Positions 1 to 5,229 of a stretch of 5,229 nt of DNA are shown in pieces (the stretch's first letter is position 1; every line of letters begins with the position of its first letter). This stretch comes from Candidatus Dormiibacterota bacterium. GTDB taxonomy: Bacteria; Chloroflexota; Dormibacteria; Aeolococcales; Bog-877. The position numbers and the translations under genes were made by a program. The notes beneath the pieces are model-generated. The model saw only the letters and a list, made by a program, of their open reading frames with translations, was not told the origin of the DNA and ran no database searches. The stretch spans positions 1-5,229 of the forward strand of contig PLDE01000183.1 in assembly GCA_003135035.1 (NCBI GenBank). The letters are read 5' to 3'.

Positions 1-838
1 AGGTCAGATCGATTCCGGTCGCCGCCCGAAACTCGGTCCGGCGGGCCGCCCGAGCTGCAGCCACCCCACTCATGTCTACCTCGACCATGGTCCACGCGTG
101 CGGTGAGACCCGGAGACTCCGGACCATGTGCTCGGCGATCGACCGACGCATGGGAGTGAGTGGGATTCTCGAGCCCGGGAGGTTCGGTGGGGTGGCCCCA
201 GCTCCCGGCTGAGGCGCTGGTGATGGCGCTGCCTTCGGGGCGCTGCTTCCAGCCTCCAGGAAGAGCAGCACATCGCGCTTAGTGATCCTGCCCTGGAAGC
301 CGGTGCCGACGACGCGGGAGATGTCGAGCGCGTGCTCCTCGGCGAGGGCTCGCACCGCAGGACTAACAAATCCCGAAGCACCGTTCCTGGCGGGCGGGGC
401 GACCGCAGGGGTCGCTACCGCCTCTTCCTCGCCGGCAACCACTGCTTCAGCTGGCGCTGTACTGGAGACGTCGGCGACCGGGGCCGGGGAGTCCATGGTC
501 GCCATCGGAGCGTCGGCAGCCTGCCCCAGTTCCTGGGTCGCAGGAGCGGCCTCTTCTGGGGCCGGGCCGGACGACTGCTCTTCGCTTTGCTCGTCCACCT
601 CAGCGCCTTCCAGGGTGCAGAGAGGAGCGCCCACGGATAGTCGCTCACCCTCCGTCGCCAGTATCTCGCCCACTTTGCCCGCCGCCGGGGAGGGAACCTC
701 GGCGGTGACCTTGTCGGTGATCACCTCGACCAGAGAATCGAAGCGCTCCACATCCTGCCCGGGCTGAACCAGCCAGGTGCCGATCGTGCCCTCGGTGACC
801 GATTCGCCCAGTTGGGGCATCTTGACCGTGATCGCCAT
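1..838 (-). CDS. bkdB: Dihydrolipoamide acyltransferase (E2) of a 2-oxoacid dehydrogenase complex, 5' part
   Basis: E2 forms the core of the complex and moves the acyl group from E1 to CoA on a swinging lipoyl arm. I read 279 codons from the ATG at 838; the frame is open and leaves at the left edge, so the C-terminus with the HxxxD catalytic motif is missing. Visible in order: a lipoyl domain (about residues 1-77) starting [14 protein letters not shown] with the lipoylation site TDKVT at Lys43; a long Ala/Pro/Glu-rich linker (about 79-155); a peripheral subunit-binding domain (about 157-194, starting [12 protein letters not shown] and including GRITKRD); a second Ala/Pro linker (about 196-223); and the beginning of the acyltransferase domain (from about 225, [14 protein letters not shown]). 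The gene follows E1-beta after 25 bp and is surely cotranscribed. A single lipoyl domain fits BCKDH-type and many pyruvate-type E2s. The family is certain; the substrate (branched-chain oxoacids or pyruvate) is inferred from the E1 genes. Confidence 0.95.
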   Translation of the reverse strand, partial: MAITVKMPQLGESVTEGTIGTWLVQPGQDVERFDSLVEVITDKVTAEVPSPAAGKVGEILATEGERLSVGAPLCTLEGAEVDEQSEEQSSGPAPEEAAPATQELGQAADAPMATMDSPAPVADVSSTAPAEAVVAGEEEAVATPAVAPPARNGASGFVSPAVRALAEEHALDISRVVGTGFQGRITKRDVLLFLEAGSSAPKAAPSPAPQPGAGATPPNLPGSRIPLTPMRRSIAEHMVRSLRVSPHAWTMVEVDMSGVAAARAARRTEFRAATGIDLT

Positions 839-863
839 GGTCTCTTATTACCTCATCGGCCCC

Positions 864-1853
864 TCAGTAGGCGGCCAATTCCCTCAGCTTGGTCTCGATC
901 TTCGCCGGTCCCAGACAGTAGACCTCCGCCAACGACTCGGCGAATGGTATCGCCGGAATCTCCGGCCCCCCGATCCGCATCACCGGGCCGTCCAGGGACT
1001 GGAAGCACTCCTCCGCGACAATCGCGGCCACCTCGGCGCCCACTCCGACCGCCAGGTTGGCCTCCTGGGCAACCAGAACCTTGCCGGTCCGGGTGGCGCT
1101 CTCAACGATCAGCCCGCGGTCGAGGGGACGAACCGTACGCAGGTCCACCACCTCGACCTCGATCTCATCTCGACTGAGATTCTCGGCGGCGGTGAGGACT
1201 TCGTGGACGGTCGCACCGTAGGTGAAGCACGTGATGTCGCGCCCGGGACGGACGATCTTGCCCTGACCAATCGGCACCAGGTACTCCTCTTCAGGAACCT
1301 CCTGGCGCATTGACCGGTAGAGACCCTTGTGCTCGAAGAAGCAGACCGGGTCGGGGTCGCGGAGGGCCGCCAGCAACAGCCCCTTGGCGTCGTAGGGGTT
1401 GGATGGCAAGACAACTTTCAGGCCCGGCACGTGGGCGAAGAGCGCCTCGAGCATCTGCGAGTGGTAGAGCGCGCCATGGACGTGGACCCCGCCGCCGCAG
1501 GGAGCGCGGACCACCATCGGGCAGCTCCAGTCATTGTTGGAGCGGTAGCGGATCTTGGCGGCCTCGCTGATCAGCTGATCCATCGCCGGGGGAATGAAGT
1601 CCAGGAACTGGATCTCCGCGACAGGACGCAAACCCGCCAGGGCGCAGCCGATAGCTACCCCCACGATGGCTGCCTCGGCCAGGGGACTGTCGATGACGCG
1701 CTCCCCGCCAAACTCCTGGAAGAGGCCCTGAGTCGCGCCGAAGACGCCCCCCTTCACGCCGACGTCCTCACCCATGACGATCACCCGGTCATCCCGACGC
1801 ATCTCATCACGGAGCGCGTCCCGGACGGCCTCCACGTAGGTGATTTCTGGCAC
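864..1853 (-). CDS. bkdAB: 2-oxoacid dehydrogenase E1 component, beta subunit (branched-chain type)
   Basis: This is the beta half of the alpha2beta2 TPP-dependent E1, which decarboxylates a 2-oxoacid and acylates the lipoyl group of E2. It has 329 residues, close to the usual 325-330. The N-terminal pyrimidine-binding domain carries VMGEDVG (about 27-32) and DSPLAEAAIVG, where Glu60 matches the glutamate that activates the TPP aminopyrimidine. IRYRSNNDWSCP (101-112) and GALYHSQ (127-133, His131 at the active-site position) are typical of the Bkd branch; classical PdhB has TPELH at that place. The C-terminal transketolase-like domain begins about residue 200 and includes VVDLRTVRPLD. The start is GTG at 1853, only 2 bp after the E1-alpha stop, with GAGG 7 bp upstream inside the end of that gene, which suggests translational coupling. 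One oddity is a tandem Val-His-Val-His at 123-126, where relatives I remember have a single Val-His. Family is very secure; substrate is inferred. Confidence 0.95.
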   Translation of the reverse strand: MPEITYVEAVRDALRDEMRRDDRVIVMGEDVGVKGGVFGATQGLFQEFGGERVIDSPLAEAAIVGVAIGCALAGLRPVAEIQFLDFIPPAMDQLISEAAKIRYRSNNDWSCPMVVRAPCGGGVHVHGALYHSQMLEALFAHVPGLKVVLPSNPYDAKGLLLAALRDPDPVCFFEHKGLYRSMRQEVPEEEYLVPIGQGKIVRPGRDITCFTYGATVHEVLTAAENLSRDEIEVEVVDLRTVRPLDRGLIVESATRTGKVLVAQEANLAVGVGAEVAAIVAEECFQSLDGPVMRIGGPEIPAIPFAESLAEVYCLGPAKIETKLRELAAY

Positions 1854-1855
1854 CT

Positions 1856-2860
1856 TCAGGCCTCGCCGTAGACGTAGTCGAGCGCCGAGGCAGGGTCCGG
1901 GGCGGGGGCCTGATCAGCCTCCGCCTGGGCCGCGTCGATCACCTTCTGGCACTCCTGGCGCATCTGGTCGGCTTCGCCGTCGGCGAGGATGGAGCTCGAC
2001 TCCAGGTCGACCCGAAAGCGCTCCAGAGGATCGTGCCGGAGCATCTCATCGAGGTCCTCAGCGCTGCGGTAGCGTCGCTGGTCGTCATCGCTGCTGTGCG
2101 ACTGCAGTCGCACACAGTTTGCCTCGAGCAGGGTGGGACCGCCCCCGCCCCGAGCCCGCGCCACCGCCTCGCTGGCCGCCCGGTAGACGGCCAGGACGTC
2201 CCCGCCATCAACGGATTGGCCGGGCATACCGTACCCTGCCGCCCGGTCGGAGACGTGCTCGACGGCCATCTGCAGCGCTTGCGGAACACTGATGGCAAAG
2301 GCGTTGTTCTCGACCAGAAAGATCACTGGCAACTGGTGGATTGCCGCCCAGTTAAGACCCTCGTGCCAGTCGCCTTCGCTGGTGCCCCCTTCGCCTACCG
2401 AGGCCACCACCACCTTGTCTTCGCCCCGGTATTTGAAGGCTTGGGCCACTCCCACGGCGTGGAGGATTTGGGTCGCCACCGGACTCCCGCCGGTCACGAT
2501 GTTGTGCTCTCGGGACGAGTAGTGGGCGGGCATCTGGCGAGCTCCGCTGTTGGGATCGCCGGCCCTGGCCAGCGCCGCCATAAGCTGGTCGCGCGGGGTC
2601 ATCCCCATCACTAAGACCAGGGTGATGTCGCGGTAATAGGGGATGATCCAGTCGTAATCGCGTCGGAGGGCGTAGCCGACCCCGACTTGAGCTCCCTCGT
2701 GACCCTGCCCTGAGATCGCGAATGGTGCCCGGCCCTGGCGATTGAGGACCAGCACTCTTTGATCCAGGAGCCGGCCCAAGAGCATGTCCTGATACATCGA
2801 ACGCAAGCGCTCGCGCGTGAGCCCAGCCACTCCCACGGGCGCCGACTCGGTCAGTGCCAT
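1856..2860 (-). CDS. bkdAA: 2-oxoacid dehydrogenase E1 component, alpha subunit (branched-chain type)
   Basis: The alpha half of the TPP-dependent E1 binds the diphosphate end of TPP. From the ATG at 2860 it has 334 residues. Visible motifs: SGQGHEGAQVG (50-60); IPYYRD (73-78), whose PYYRD is typical of the branched-chain type; DPNSGARQMPAH (102-113); the TPP/Mg motif GEGGTSEGD ending in VENN (156-186), with GEG instead of the GDG of classical PdhA, as in many Bkd proteins; and SHSSDDDQRRYR (254-265), which corresponds to the flexible phosphorylation loop of mitochondrial BCKDH. The C-terminus is Ala/Pro-rich. A TTG at 2881 would add seven residues, but GGAGG at 2872-2876 would then lie inside the gene; as a ribosome binding site it sits 11 bp before the ATG, so I prefer the ATG. 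First gene of the E1a-E1b-E2 set, 92 bp after ftsX. Branched-chain 2-oxoacids are the best guess for substrate; pyruvate is possible. Confidence 0.94.
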   Translation of the reverse strand: MALTESAPVGVAGLTRERLRSMYQDMLLGRLLDQRVLVLNRQGRAPFAISGQGHEGAQVGVGYALRRDYDWIIPYYRDITLVLVMGMTPRDQLMAALARAGDPNSGARQMPAHYSSREHNIVTGGSPVATQILHAVGVAQAFKYRGEDKVVVASVGEGGTSEGDWHEGLNWAAIHQLPVIFLVENNAFAISVPQALQMAVEHVSDRAAGYGMPGQSVDGGDVLAVYRAASEAVARARGGGGPTLLEANCVRLQSHSSDDDQRRYRSAEDLDEMLRHDPLERFRVDLESSSILADGEADQMRQECQKVIDAAQAEADQAPAPDPASALDYVYGEA

Positions 2861-2871
2861 CTCCTTGCCTG

Positions 2872-2876
2872 CCTCC
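2872..2876 (-). promoter_or_regulatory. Ribosome binding site of the E1-alpha gene
   Basis: GGAGG on the minus strand, 11 bases before the ATG at 2860. It decides between that ATG and the upstream TTG at 2881, which has no purine-rich site in front of it. Confidence 0.5.
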
Positions 2877-2899
2877 GTCAACTTGCGAAAACCCGCGTC

Positions 2900-2905
2900 A
2901 TCCTA
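2900..2905 (-). promoter_or_regulatory. Possible -10 element for the E1-alpha/E1-beta/E2 operon
   Basis: TAGGAT on the minus strand (TAnnnT pattern) lies in the 92-bp gap between ftsX and the E1-alpha gene. A start near 2893 would leave a leader of about 33 bases including the GGAGG site. No good -35 is seen at 16-18 bp (for example GCGATC at 2928 to 2923). The gap also has no terminator-like hairpin with a U-run, so read-through from ftsX is equally possible. Confidence 0.3.
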
Positions 2906-2952
2906 GCGCCGTGGCCAACGGTGATCGCTGGTCGAAGTCGCAAGCCCCCAGA

Positions 2953-3849
2953 TCAAGTCGAGAGGGAGCGGCGCACCCCAACGAAGCTGCCCACCGAGCC
3001 GAGCGCACCTCCCGCCACGATCAAGGCAAGGACGGTGACCCCTGCGAAAGGTGCACCGATTCCCAGCGCCAGACTGTGACCGCCGCCAAATCCGAGGCCG
3101 ACCCCGAGCAAGATCACCGAAGCCACCAGAGCGGAGATAACTCCGACTATCACTCCTTCGAGCACGAATGGCCAACGGACAAACCAGTCAGTTGCCCCCA
3201 CCAGTTTCATGATCTCGATCTCGCGCCGGCGCACGTAGGCGGCGGTGCGAACCGAGATGGTGATGATCACCAGGGCCACCGCCCCCACCACCCCGACAAC
3301 GAGGCCACCCCCCAGCTGAGCGACGAAGATGTAGCGCTCTAAGCGGGGGATCACATCCGCGTTGTAATCGGTGGGATGGGGCCCGCTGTCGAGCAGCGCC
3401 GAGGTGCGTACCTGCTGGTTCAGTTCCGACACTGCTTTGATGTTCTTGAGGTGGAAGTTCAGCGATGCGGGCAGCGGGTTACCGGCTCCCGACCGTTCCA
3501 GCAGGTTGATCGCCTGGGTCAAACCGAGGCTGCTGCCAGCTTGCTGGGCGGCTTGATCTTTGTTCTCGAAAGTGGCGCTGGCCACGCTGGCCGGGCTGCC
3601 CAAGTTGTGCTCCAGGTTCACCTCACTGGCGAACCCCACGTGGTCAGCCATGAACACCTTGAGCACCGATGCCTGCGCCTCCTCGGTGTGGAGGACTCCG
3701 TCCAGGGCATGGACGACGACCACGGCCACTCCCGCTCCGAGCAGCGTGAGTGTGATAGTCAAGATGCTGGCGACCGCGATTCCCCGGTTGCGGAGGATGT
3801 TCTGCACCGCCACTCGGGCCACGAATTTCAGCGCTGGAATGGGATTCAC
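2953..3849 (-). CDS. ftsX: Cell division protein FtsX, permease-like subunit of the FtsEX complex
   Basis: FtsX is the membrane partner of the ATPase FtsE. The pair sits at the division site and, in known systems, uses ATP hydrolysis to switch on peptidoglycan hydrolases through the outer loop of FtsX rather than transporting a solute. The 298 residues show the family layout: a short cytoplasmic N-terminus with ILRNRGIAVASILTITLTLL leading into TM1 (about 24-48), an extracellular domain (about 50-172), then TM2 (174-200), TM3 (226-254) and TM4 (266-290). The cytoplasmic loop between TM2 and TM3 has REIEIMKLVGATDWFVRWPF (210-228), the most conserved FtsX signature and the likely contact with FtsE. 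The start is GTG at 3849, overlapping the ftsE stop as GTGA (4 bases), so translation is probably coupled and the stoichiometry matched. No unusual residues seen. The hydrolase or adaptor partner cannot be told from this window. Confidence 0.96.
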   Translation of the reverse strand: MNPIPALKFVARVAVQNILRNRGIAVASILTITLTLLGAGVAVVVVHALDGVLHTEEAQASVLKVFMADHVGFASEVNLEHNLGSPASVASATFENKDQAAQQAGSSLGLTQAINLLERSGAGNPLPASLNFHLKNIKAVSELNQQVRTSALLDSGPHPTDYNADVIPRLERYIFVAQLGGGLVVGVVGAVALVIITISVRTAAYVRRREIEIMKLVGATDWFVRWPFVLEGVIVGVISALVASVILLGVGLGFGGGHSLALGIGAPFAGVTVLALIVAGGALGSVGSFVGVRRSLST

Positions 3850-4628
3850 AGGATCGCGTCACCGTCGCGCAGGTAGGCGCCCTCAGACTCATCGCGGACG
3901 ATTCGGCCATCCTCGATCGCCAGCACTCGACGCCGGCAGAGGTCGACCACCTCGCGGTTGTGCGTGGCCATTACCACGGTGGCGCCGCGGTGATTGATCT
4001 GCTGGAGCAACTGGACGATTCCCCAGCCGGCGTCAGGATCGAGGTTCCCGGTCGGCTCGTCGGCGAGAAAGATGCGCGGTCGGTGGACCAGAGCCCTGGC
4101 GATTGCCACGCGCTGCTGCTCGCCCCCCGAGAGTTCGGTCGGGAAGGCGTTCAGCTTGTCCTCCAGGCCCACTATGTACAGCGCCTCCCCCACCTTCTCT
4201 TTGAGGTGGGGTCGCCCCGGGTCAGTCACCTGGATGGCAAAGGCCACGTTCTGCTCGACGGTGAGAGCAGGTAAAAGCTTGAAGTCCTGGAAGACAATCC
4301 CCATCTTCCGGCGCAGCCGGGGAAGGTGGCGATGTTTGAGTCGGGCCAGATCCTGGCCCTCCACCAGGACGTGGCCCTGAGTGGCGCGCTCCTCGCGAAT
4401 CAGAAGTCGGATCACCGTGGACTTACCCGCCACGCTGGCACCGACCACGAAGACGAAGTCGCGTGGTCGCACCGTGAACGAGGCATCTCTGATCGCCGCC
4501 TGGCCGTTGGCGTAGACCTTGCTGACCTTCTCGAAAACGATGATCGGAGGCTCGCTCCGGGCAAGCGAACTGCTGCCGGCAGTGGCTGCCTTCACGACCG
4601 GTGGTGGCGGGCTGGTGGAAATCGACAT
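3846..4628 (-). CDS. ftsE: Cell division ATP-binding protein FtsE
   Basis: ABC-type ATPase on the cytoplasmic face that drives FtsX. Read from the ATG at 4628 it has 260 residues. The ABC domain starts near residue 29 ([14 protein letters not shown]). Motifs: Walker [10 protein letters not shown] (63-71), Q-loop VFQDFKLLP (112-120), signature LSGGEQQR (166-173), Walker [13 protein letters not shown] (186-197, with Glu191 catalytic) and H-loop ATHN (221-224). QDFKLLP and DEPTGNLD are typical of FtsE. Two oddities: the fourth Walker A position is Val66 where ABC ATPases nearly always have Gly, and a Ser/Pro/Ala-rich N-terminal extension of about 28 residues precedes the usual start. The extension depends on the start; GAGGAG lies 13 bp before this ATG, a long spacing. 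A TTG at 4685 would add 19 more residues but has no ribosome binding site. Its stop overlaps the ftsX start. Function is very secure. Confidence 0.95.
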   Translation of the reverse strand: MSISTSPPPPVVKAATAGSSSLARSEPPIIVFEKVSKVYANGQAAIRDASFTVRPRDFVFVVGASVAGKSTVIRLLIREERATQGHVLVEGQDLARLKHRHLPRLRRKMGIVFQDFKLLPALTVEQNVAFAIQVTDPGRPHLKEKVGEALYIVGLEDKLNAFPTELSGGEQQRVAIARALVHRPRIFLADEPTGNLDPDAGWGIVQLLQQINHRGATVVMATHNREVVDLCRRRVLAIEDGRIVRDESEGAYLRDGDAIL

Positions 4629-4641
4629 AAGGGGCGGCTTA

Positions 4642-4647
4642 CTCCTC
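4642..4647 (-). promoter_or_regulatory. Ribosome binding site of ftsE
   Basis: GAGGAG on the minus strand, 13 bases before the ATG at 4628. It is the only strong Shine-Dalgarno match in the leader and favours this ATG over the TTG at 4685. The spacing is longer than the usual 5-9 bases. Confidence 0.5.
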
Positions 4648-4648
4648 G

Positions 4649-4665
4649 TGCCAGGCGGGCTGGCA
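4649..4665 (-). promoter_or_regulatory. Small hairpin in the ftsE leader
   Basis: TGCCAG (4649-4654) and CTGGCA (4660-4665) are perfect 6-bp arms around a 5-base loop. In the transcript the stem would end one base upstream of GAGGAG, the ftsE ribosome binding site. It lacks a following U-run, so it is not an intrinsic terminator. A role in translation of ftsE is possible but unproven. Confidence 0.4.
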
Positions 4666-4713
4666 GCCGACGGGCAGACCCCCAAACAGGGAGAGTGGCG
4701 AGGCCCTTGGCCG

Positions 4714-4734
4714 TACTCGACTTAGATCCGAGTA
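4714..4734. repeat. Inverted repeat over the ftsE -10 and start region
   Basis: TACTCG (4714-4719) and CGAGTA (4729-4734) form perfect 6-bp arms around a 9-base spacer. The right arm overlaps the -10 hexamer and the spacer covers the expected transcription start. This could be an operator or simply chance; arms this short occur at random. Confidence 0.35.
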
Positions 4735-4760
4735 TACCCCGCGGCGCAGGTACAGGTCGC
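4731..4760 (-). promoter_or_regulatory. Probable sigma70-type promoter of ftsEX
   Basis: On the minus strand a -10 hexamer TATACT (4736 to 4731, five of six consensus bases) is preceded after 18 bp by GCGACC (4760 to 4755), which matches TTGACA only at the central GAC. The surrounding DNA is GC-rich, so the TATACT stands out. Transcription would start around 4723 and give a leader of about 95 bases before the ftsE ATG. It would let ftsEX be expressed apart from prfB. The -10 is convincing by eye; the -35 is weak. Confidence 0.55.
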
Positions 4761-4848
4761 TGCTTCAGGGCCGACCTCCTCCTGCTTGCGACGTTCCGGG
4801 AGCGCTGAACCGCCGGGCTTGCCCGTTGATACCGACCCGACTCCGCGG

Positions 4849-5229
4849 CTAGGCCTCCGGGTCGTCCTTCTCGCGGGCCGTCGCCTCCTGGCGCAGATAC
4901 GCCTCGATGAAGGGATCGATCTCACCATCCAGGACCGCTCCCACGTTGCCGACCTCGAAGCCCGTGCGATTGTCCTTGACCAGGGTGTAGGGCTGGAGAA
5001 CGTAGGAGCGAATCTGATTGCCCCACTCAGGAGAGGTGAGGTCACCCTTGAGGTCGGCCAGGTGCTCCAAGCGCTGGGCGCGCTGAAAGTCGAGCAGCCG
5101 CGAACGCAGCACTCGCCAGGCCGTCTCCCGGTTCTGCTGCTGCGACCGTTCGTTCTGGCAGGTGACCACGATTCCCGTAGGGATATGAGTGATGCGTACA
5201 GCGGACGAGGTCTTGTTCACGTGCTGACC
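4849..5229 (-). CDS. prfB: Peptide chain release factor 2 (RF2), C-terminal part
   Basis: RF2 recognises UGA and UAA in the ribosomal A site and triggers hydrolysis of peptidyl-tRNA. Only the last 126 residues are inside the window; the frame is open at the right edge. The first codons read G-Q-H-V-N-K-T-S-S, so the edge falls within the GGQ catalytic motif, leaving its last Gly and the Gln (5224-5229). Next come [20 protein letters not shown] and SQQQNRE, the conserved core of domain 3. The tail [17 protein letters not shown] and [15 protein letters not shown] is diagnostic for RF2 rather than RF1, which has a YNFPQGRVTDHR-type tail. The protein ends in a short charged stretch after EAYLRQ and stops with TAG. 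The RF2 autoregulatory frameshift site and the stop-codon recognition motif, if present, lie outside. prfB upstream of ftsEX is a common Gram-positive arrangement. Confidence 0.96.
   Translation of the reverse strand, partial: GQHVNKTSSAVRITHIPTGIVVTCQNERSQQQNRETAWRVLRSRLLDFQRAQRLEHLADLKGDLTSPEWGNQIRSYVLQPYTLVKDNRTGFEVGNVGAVLDGEIDPFIEAYLRQEATAREKDDPEA

Larger units (their letters stand above)
4629..4848. other. Non-coding gap between prfB and ftsE
   Basis: 220 bp with no gene I can support. It holds the ftsE promoter, inverted repeat, hairpin and ribosome binding site listed separately. After the prfB stop there is a short GC stem (CGGGCAAGCCCG) without a T-run, so no clear intrinsic terminator for prfB is visible. 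Confidence 0.6.

Noticed and set aside
282..767. Plus-strand 161-codon open frame opposite the E2 gene.
   Set aside because: It is the complement of the E2 lipoyl domain, linker and binding-domain coding region, with low-complexity Ser/Ala/Thr composition that comes from the GC-rich linker. No family resemblance.
1329..1871. Plus-strand 180-codon open frame opposite the E1-beta gene.
   Set aside because: It lies opposite strongly conserved E1-beta codons; long antisense frames are expected in GC-rich genes and no domain is recognisable.
2033..2614. Plus-strand 193-codon open frame opposite the E1-alpha gene.
   Set aside because: Same reason: antisense shadow of a conserved gene, no recognisable motif.
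2878..2901. Seven-residue mini-frame (MTRVFAS, then TGA) just upstream of the E1-alpha gene, a possible leader peptide.
   Set aside because: Too short to support, no ribosome binding site, no run of branched-chain residues as an attenuator would have, and it starts at the proposed -10 element.
4820..4840. Short GC stem (CGGGCAAGCCCG) after prfB as a transcription terminator.
   Set aside because: Stem of only 4-5 bp with a very tight loop and no T-run following.
1..5229. Mobile element, CRISPR array, tRNA or rRNA gene, or defence-type system.
   Set aside because: Nothing of the kind is seen; almost all bases are accounted for by six housekeeping genes on one strand.

Overview
The window is GC-rich and densely coding. 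Every gene I can support lies on the minus strand, so it reads right to left: prfB (3' part) > ftsE > ftsX > 2-oxoacid dehydrogenase E1-alpha > E1-beta > E2 (5' part). GTG starts, short or overlapping junctions and the prfB-ftsE-ftsX order suggest a high-GC bacterium of the Terrabacteria side (Chloroflexota, Dormibacterota or a deep actinobacterial lineage). That placement is inferred from gene order and protein flavour, not from a marker-gene comparison.

Right end (4849-5229): the last third of peptide chain release factor 2. The window edge cuts the GGQ catalytic motif; only its final G and Q are present. Next comes a 220-bp non-coding gap (4629-4848) with a good sigma70-type -10 (TATACT), an inverted repeat over that -10, and a small leader hairpin directly upstream of the ftsE ribosome binding site. 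Then ftsE (3846-4628) and ftsX (2953-3849) overlap by 4 bases (GTGA). They encode the ABC-type complex that couples the division ring to peptidoglycan hydrolases.

Left half (1-2860): after a 92-bp gap with a possible promoter come three genes of a 2-oxoacid dehydrogenase complex. E1-alpha and E1-beta are TPP-dependent decarboxylase subunits separated by 2 bp. E2 starts 25 bp further on and runs off the left edge after its lipoyl domain, E3/E1-binding domain and the start of its catalytic domain. The E1 sequences resemble the branched-chain (BCKDH/Bkd) type more than classical pyruvate dehydrogenase, but the substrate cannot be fixed from sequence alone. No E3 (lipoamide dehydrogenase) gene is visible.

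The genes are ordinary housekeeping functions. I see no mobile element, CRISPR array, RNA gene or unknown system. The points most worth a second look are a Walker A motif in FtsE in which the usual middle glycine is valine, a Val-His tandem duplication next to the active-site histidine of E1-beta, the structured ftsE leader, and the junction of ftsEX with a dehydrogenase operon where smpB is often found.
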